A stretch of 6,267 bases of DNA from a bacterium CG2_30_54_10 (lineage in GTDB: Bacteria > Muiribacteriota > Ozemobacteria > Ozemobacterales > Ozemobacteraceae), in NCBI GenBank assembly GCA_001872985.1, contig MNYA01000300.1, positions 1 to 6,267 of the forward strand. Direction: 5' to 3'. Position 1 is the stretch's first letter; every line of letters starts with the position of its first letter. A program made the translations under genes and the position numbers. Of this stretch, positions 4,575 to 6,267 are shown piece after piece. The notes below the pieces were generated by a model. It was not told the origin of the DNA. It made no database searches and saw nothing but the letters and a program-made list of their open reading frames with translations.

Positions 4575-5813
4575 TTGAAGAAGCCTTATTTCGTTGCCCA
4601 GCTCTCCGGAAAAATTCTCACGGTCGGCGAACTGACCGCGCATATCAAATCGCTCCTCGAGGGAGATGAAATCCTTCAAGATACCTGGGTGCAGGGCGAG
4701 GTTTCTAATCTTGTCAAATCGGCCGCGGGTCATGTCTACTTCACCTTGAAGGACGAGAGATCGGTCATCAAGGCCGCTCTCTGGGCCGGAGTCCGCAGAA
4801 GGGTTCCAGCTGAGTTCAAGAATGGTGATTTCATCGCCGTCTGTGGAACGGTCTCGGTCTATGAACCACGCGGAGAATACCAGATCATTGTTTCCGATCT
4901 AAAACCCGCCGGCATCGGAGCCTTGTACGAAGCTTTCGAAAATCTGAAACGGAAACTCGAGGCCGAGGGTCTTTTCGACCCTTCCCGAAAGCTTCCCCTG
5001 CCATTTCTTCCGAAAGGGATCGGCATCGTAACATCGCCAAAGGGAGCGGTCATCCAGGACATCTTCCGGGTCGTAAGACGGCGATTTCCCAATATGCCGA
5101 TGTACCTGGTTCCGGCCAAGGTTCAGGGCGAGGGAGCCGCGGCCGAGGTCATCGCGGGGTTACGCCTCCTGGACGAAGATCCCCGGGTTGACGTGATCAT
5201 CGTCGCGCGAGGCGGAGGAAGCCTCGAGGATCTCTGGACCTTCAACGAGGAAGCGGTTTGCCGGGCGATCGCCTCCGCGGTCAAGCCCGTGGTGTCGGCA
5301 ATCGGCCATGAGACAGATACGACCATCTCAGATTTCGTCGCCGATCGAAGGGCCGCGACCCCCTCACAGGCCGGCGAGTTGGTCGTTCCAATGAAAGGCG
5401 ACCTGACCCGGAAAATCCAGGAAAAGAGAGCTCGACTAAGCCGGGCGGTCGAAAACAAGTTTGCTTTGGCGGTACAGCGGGTTCGGAAAGCCGAAAGCTG
5501 CCGTTTTCTGCGAAAGCCGGTACTTTTGATCGCCGAGCGTCGGATCAAAGTGGCCAACCTGGCCCGCGAGGTGGAAATGATTTCCGGCCGTCGCTTTGAG
5601 GCGAGACGCCACACGTTTCAGGTTTTCGCCGCCCGTCTCGACTCACTGAACCCGCGCTTCTTGCTGAAAAGGGGTTACATCATGGCCACCGGTCGAGATG
5701 GTTCGGTAGTCGCATCGGTTAAATTTTTGAAGGCAGGCGACCTGTTGCGCCTGTCATTTTCAGACGGGGCCGCGGCAGCCCGCGTCGAGGACCCGATCAG
5801 CGATCGGGTGTAA
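4575..5813 (+). CDS. xseA: Exodeoxyribonuclease VII large subunit
   Basis: XseA is the catalytic subunit of exonuclease VII, which with XseB degrades single-stranded DNA from both ends in repair. The 412 residues are near family length (E. coli 456). Residues 14-110 form the OB-fold DNA-binding domain (ILTVGELTAHIKSLLEGD, then GEVSNLVKSAAGHVYFTLKD). The catalytic domain carries GIGIVTSPKGAVIQDIFR (148-165), ARGGGSLEDLWTFNEE (211-226) and SAIGHETDTTISDFVADRRA (241-260) followed by ATPSQAGELVVP. A charged helical region (275-350) and the C-terminal NPRFLLKRGY (359-368) with the terminal beta segment complete the fold. The start is TTG at 4575: an in-frame TGA at 4566-4568 excludes anything earlier, and the family motif LTVGEL begins soon after. 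Only a weak GAGTGA precedes it, suggesting modest translation. It is probably cotranscribed with accC, a linkage also seen in the accBC-nusB-folD-xseA region of Firmicutes. No xseB follows within the window. Confidence 0.96.
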   Translation: MKKPYFVAQLSGKILTVGELTAHIKSLLEGDEILQDTWVQGEVSNLVKSAAGHVYFTLKDERSVIKAALWAGVRRRVPAEFKNGDFIAVCGTVSVYEPRGEYQIIVSDLKPAGIGALYEAFENLKRKLEAEGLFDPSRKLPLPFLPKGIGIVTSPKGAVIQDIFRVVRRRFPNMPMYLVPAKVQGEGAAAEVIAGLRLLDEDPRVDVIIVARGGGSLEDLWTFNEEAVCRAIASAVKPVVSAIGHETDTTISDFVADRRAATPSQAGELVVPMKGDLTRKIQEKRARLSRAVENKFALAVQRVRKAESCRFLRKPVLLIAERRIKVANLAREVEMISGRRFEARRHTFQVFAARLDSLNPRFLLKRGYIMATGRDGSVVASVKFLKAGDLLRLSFSDGAAAARVEDPISDRV

Positions 5814-5861
5814 CCTTTGAAGGGTGTAAAGATTGCATCTTCTCAAAATTCTGGGGGAAAT

Positions 5862-5933
5862 TGCCATTTCGACCGAAGGGAGAAATCTTGTTTTCGTACA
5901 AGGGAAGATCTCTCACATTCGTTCGAGATGACA
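5862..5933. repeat. Family A palindromic repeat, both arms
   Basis: The left arm TGCCATTTCGACCGAAGGGA continuing GAAATCTT (5862-5889) is mirrored by the right arm AAGATCTCTCACATTCGTTC continuing GAGATGACA (5905-5933), giving a 72-base imperfect palindrome with a central loop of about 15 bases. The left arm matches 847-872 at 23 of 26 positions. The pattern, which translates as S-F-R-P-K-G-E-I ... F-V-R-D-D, is common in bacterial intergenic DNA and marks a dispersed palindromic element rather than a gene. Confidence 0.8.
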
Positions 5934-5960
5934 TTTTAACGATGGTCCATATTGCATTAC

Positions 5961-5978
5961 CCCGAATTATTGATAAGA
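5961..5978 (-). repeat. Family C repeat, right-flank copy
   Basis: CCCGAATTATTGATAAGA matches 1241-1258 at 16 of 18 positions in the same orientation. It is shorter and more diverged than the copies on the left, so confidence is moderate. Confidence 0.5.
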
Positions 5979-6105
5979 GAGATACTTGCAATGTTCGTGT
6001 ACCACCCAAAATTTCATGTTCCGATTCTCCGCAAACCCTCGCCAGGTCGCAACCGCTTTGTATTCGACCGTGTACAAAAGCCAACAATGTCAGATTTTGC
6101 AAGTC

Positions 6106-6123
6106 ACTAAAGATACTAAAGAT
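6106..6123 (+). repeat. 9-base tandem duplication ACTAAAGAT
   Basis: ACTAAAGAT occurs twice with no gap. It is short and of no evident function. Confidence 0.5.
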
Positions 6124-6144
6124 TGTGTAAGAGTTTAGCGGTTT

Positions 6145-6200
6145 GAAATAAGAAAGACGAAGAAAGCTGGGGAAACGAAAAAATAGAAAAAAGGAAAGGA
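6145..6200 (+). other. Purine-rich tract
   Basis: 50 of 56 bases are A or G on the plus strand. The tract is followed by a T-run and the family B element, after which 19 consecutive purines (6239-6257) follow. No reading frame of interest runs through it. Confidence 0.6.
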
Positions 6201-6207
6201 TTTTTTT

Positions 6208-6235
6208 GCCGCAGATAAACGCGGATTAACGCAGA
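6208..6235 (-). repeat. Family B repeat, inverted copy
   Basis: Read on the minus strand this gives TCTGCGTTAATCCGCGTTTA then TCTGCGGC and an A-run, matching 1286-1313 at 24 of 28 positions. It has the same period-10 structure and lies in opposite orientation to the left-flank copy. Confidence 0.75.
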
Positions 6236-6267
6236 TCTGGAGGGGAAGGAAAGAAAGTAAGAGTTTA

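Larger units (their letters stand above)
5814..6267. other. Gene-free, repeat-rich region downstream of xseA
   Basis: No credible gene or stable RNA is visible in about 450 bases. In particular no small helical XseB-like reading frame follows xseA, and I see no hairpin with a T-run that would serve as terminator. The stretch holds family A, C and B repeats (5862-5933, 5961-5978, 6208-6235), a 9-base tandem and a purine-rich tract. Confidence 0.7.
6127..6267. repeat. 11-base direct repeat GTAAGAGTTTA bracketing the last repeat
   Basis: GTAAGAGTTTA occurs at 6127-6137 and again at 6257-6267, the final bases of the window. The two copies bracket the purine-rich tract and the family B element. 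Because the second copy touches the window edge, the repeat could be longer. Confidence 0.45.

Noticed and set aside
5829..5841. Terminator after xseA (AAGAT-TGC-ATCTT hairpin)
   Set aside because: The stem is only 5 AT-rich base pairs and no T-run follows.
5797..6130. Short reading frames on both strands downstream of xseA (89 and 101 residues)
   Set aside because: They run across the family A palindrome and unrelated intergenic sequence, with no recognisable domain or start signal.

Overview
The window is bacterial chromosome, probably from an uncultured Gram-negative lineage. Two genes encode Sec-type signal peptides, and one of these continues into amphipathic segments that look like an outer-membrane barrel. 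The intergenic DNA is full of the short palindromic repeats typical of environmental genomes. I cannot name a phylum from sequence alone.

Layout: (1) positions 1-717, minus strand, the N-terminal 239 codons of an exported TPR protein that runs off the left edge; (2) 718-1342, about 625 bases without a gene but rich in repeats; (3) 1343-1376, a strong hairpin terminator, then 1396-2415, minus strand, a secreted protein of unrecognised family with a good sigma70-type promoter at 2479-2508; (4) a short divergent intergenic region, then a plus-strand run of three genes: an AccB/BCCP-like protein (2632-3084), biotin carboxylase accC (3120-4535) and exonuclease VII large subunit xseA (4575-5813), with gaps of 35 and 39 bases; (5) 5814-6267, about 450 bases without a gene, again repeat-rich.

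The central gene run resembles the known accB-accC-(yqhY-nusB-folD)-xseA-xseB neighbourhood of many bacteria, in a compacted form. AccC retains nearly all its catalytic residues. The AccB-like partner has the BCCP N-terminal helix, linker and C-terminal hammerhead-type fold, but the E-A-M-K biotinylation motif reads R-G-I-S, so the lysine that should carry biotin is a serine, and the thumb loop is also shortened. It cannot act as an ordinary carboxyl carrier. The best-known parallel is the plant BADC family, non-biotinylated BCCP look-alikes that regulate acetyl-CoA carboxylase. This is the most interesting item in the window.

The second theme is repeats. The gene-free stretches on both sides of the 1396-5813 gene block carry members of the same three repeat families in the same order: a CGACCGAAGGGAGA palindrome, a CCGGATTATTGAGAA element, then a period-10 ATCTGCGTT element. 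The last is in opposite orientation on the two sides.
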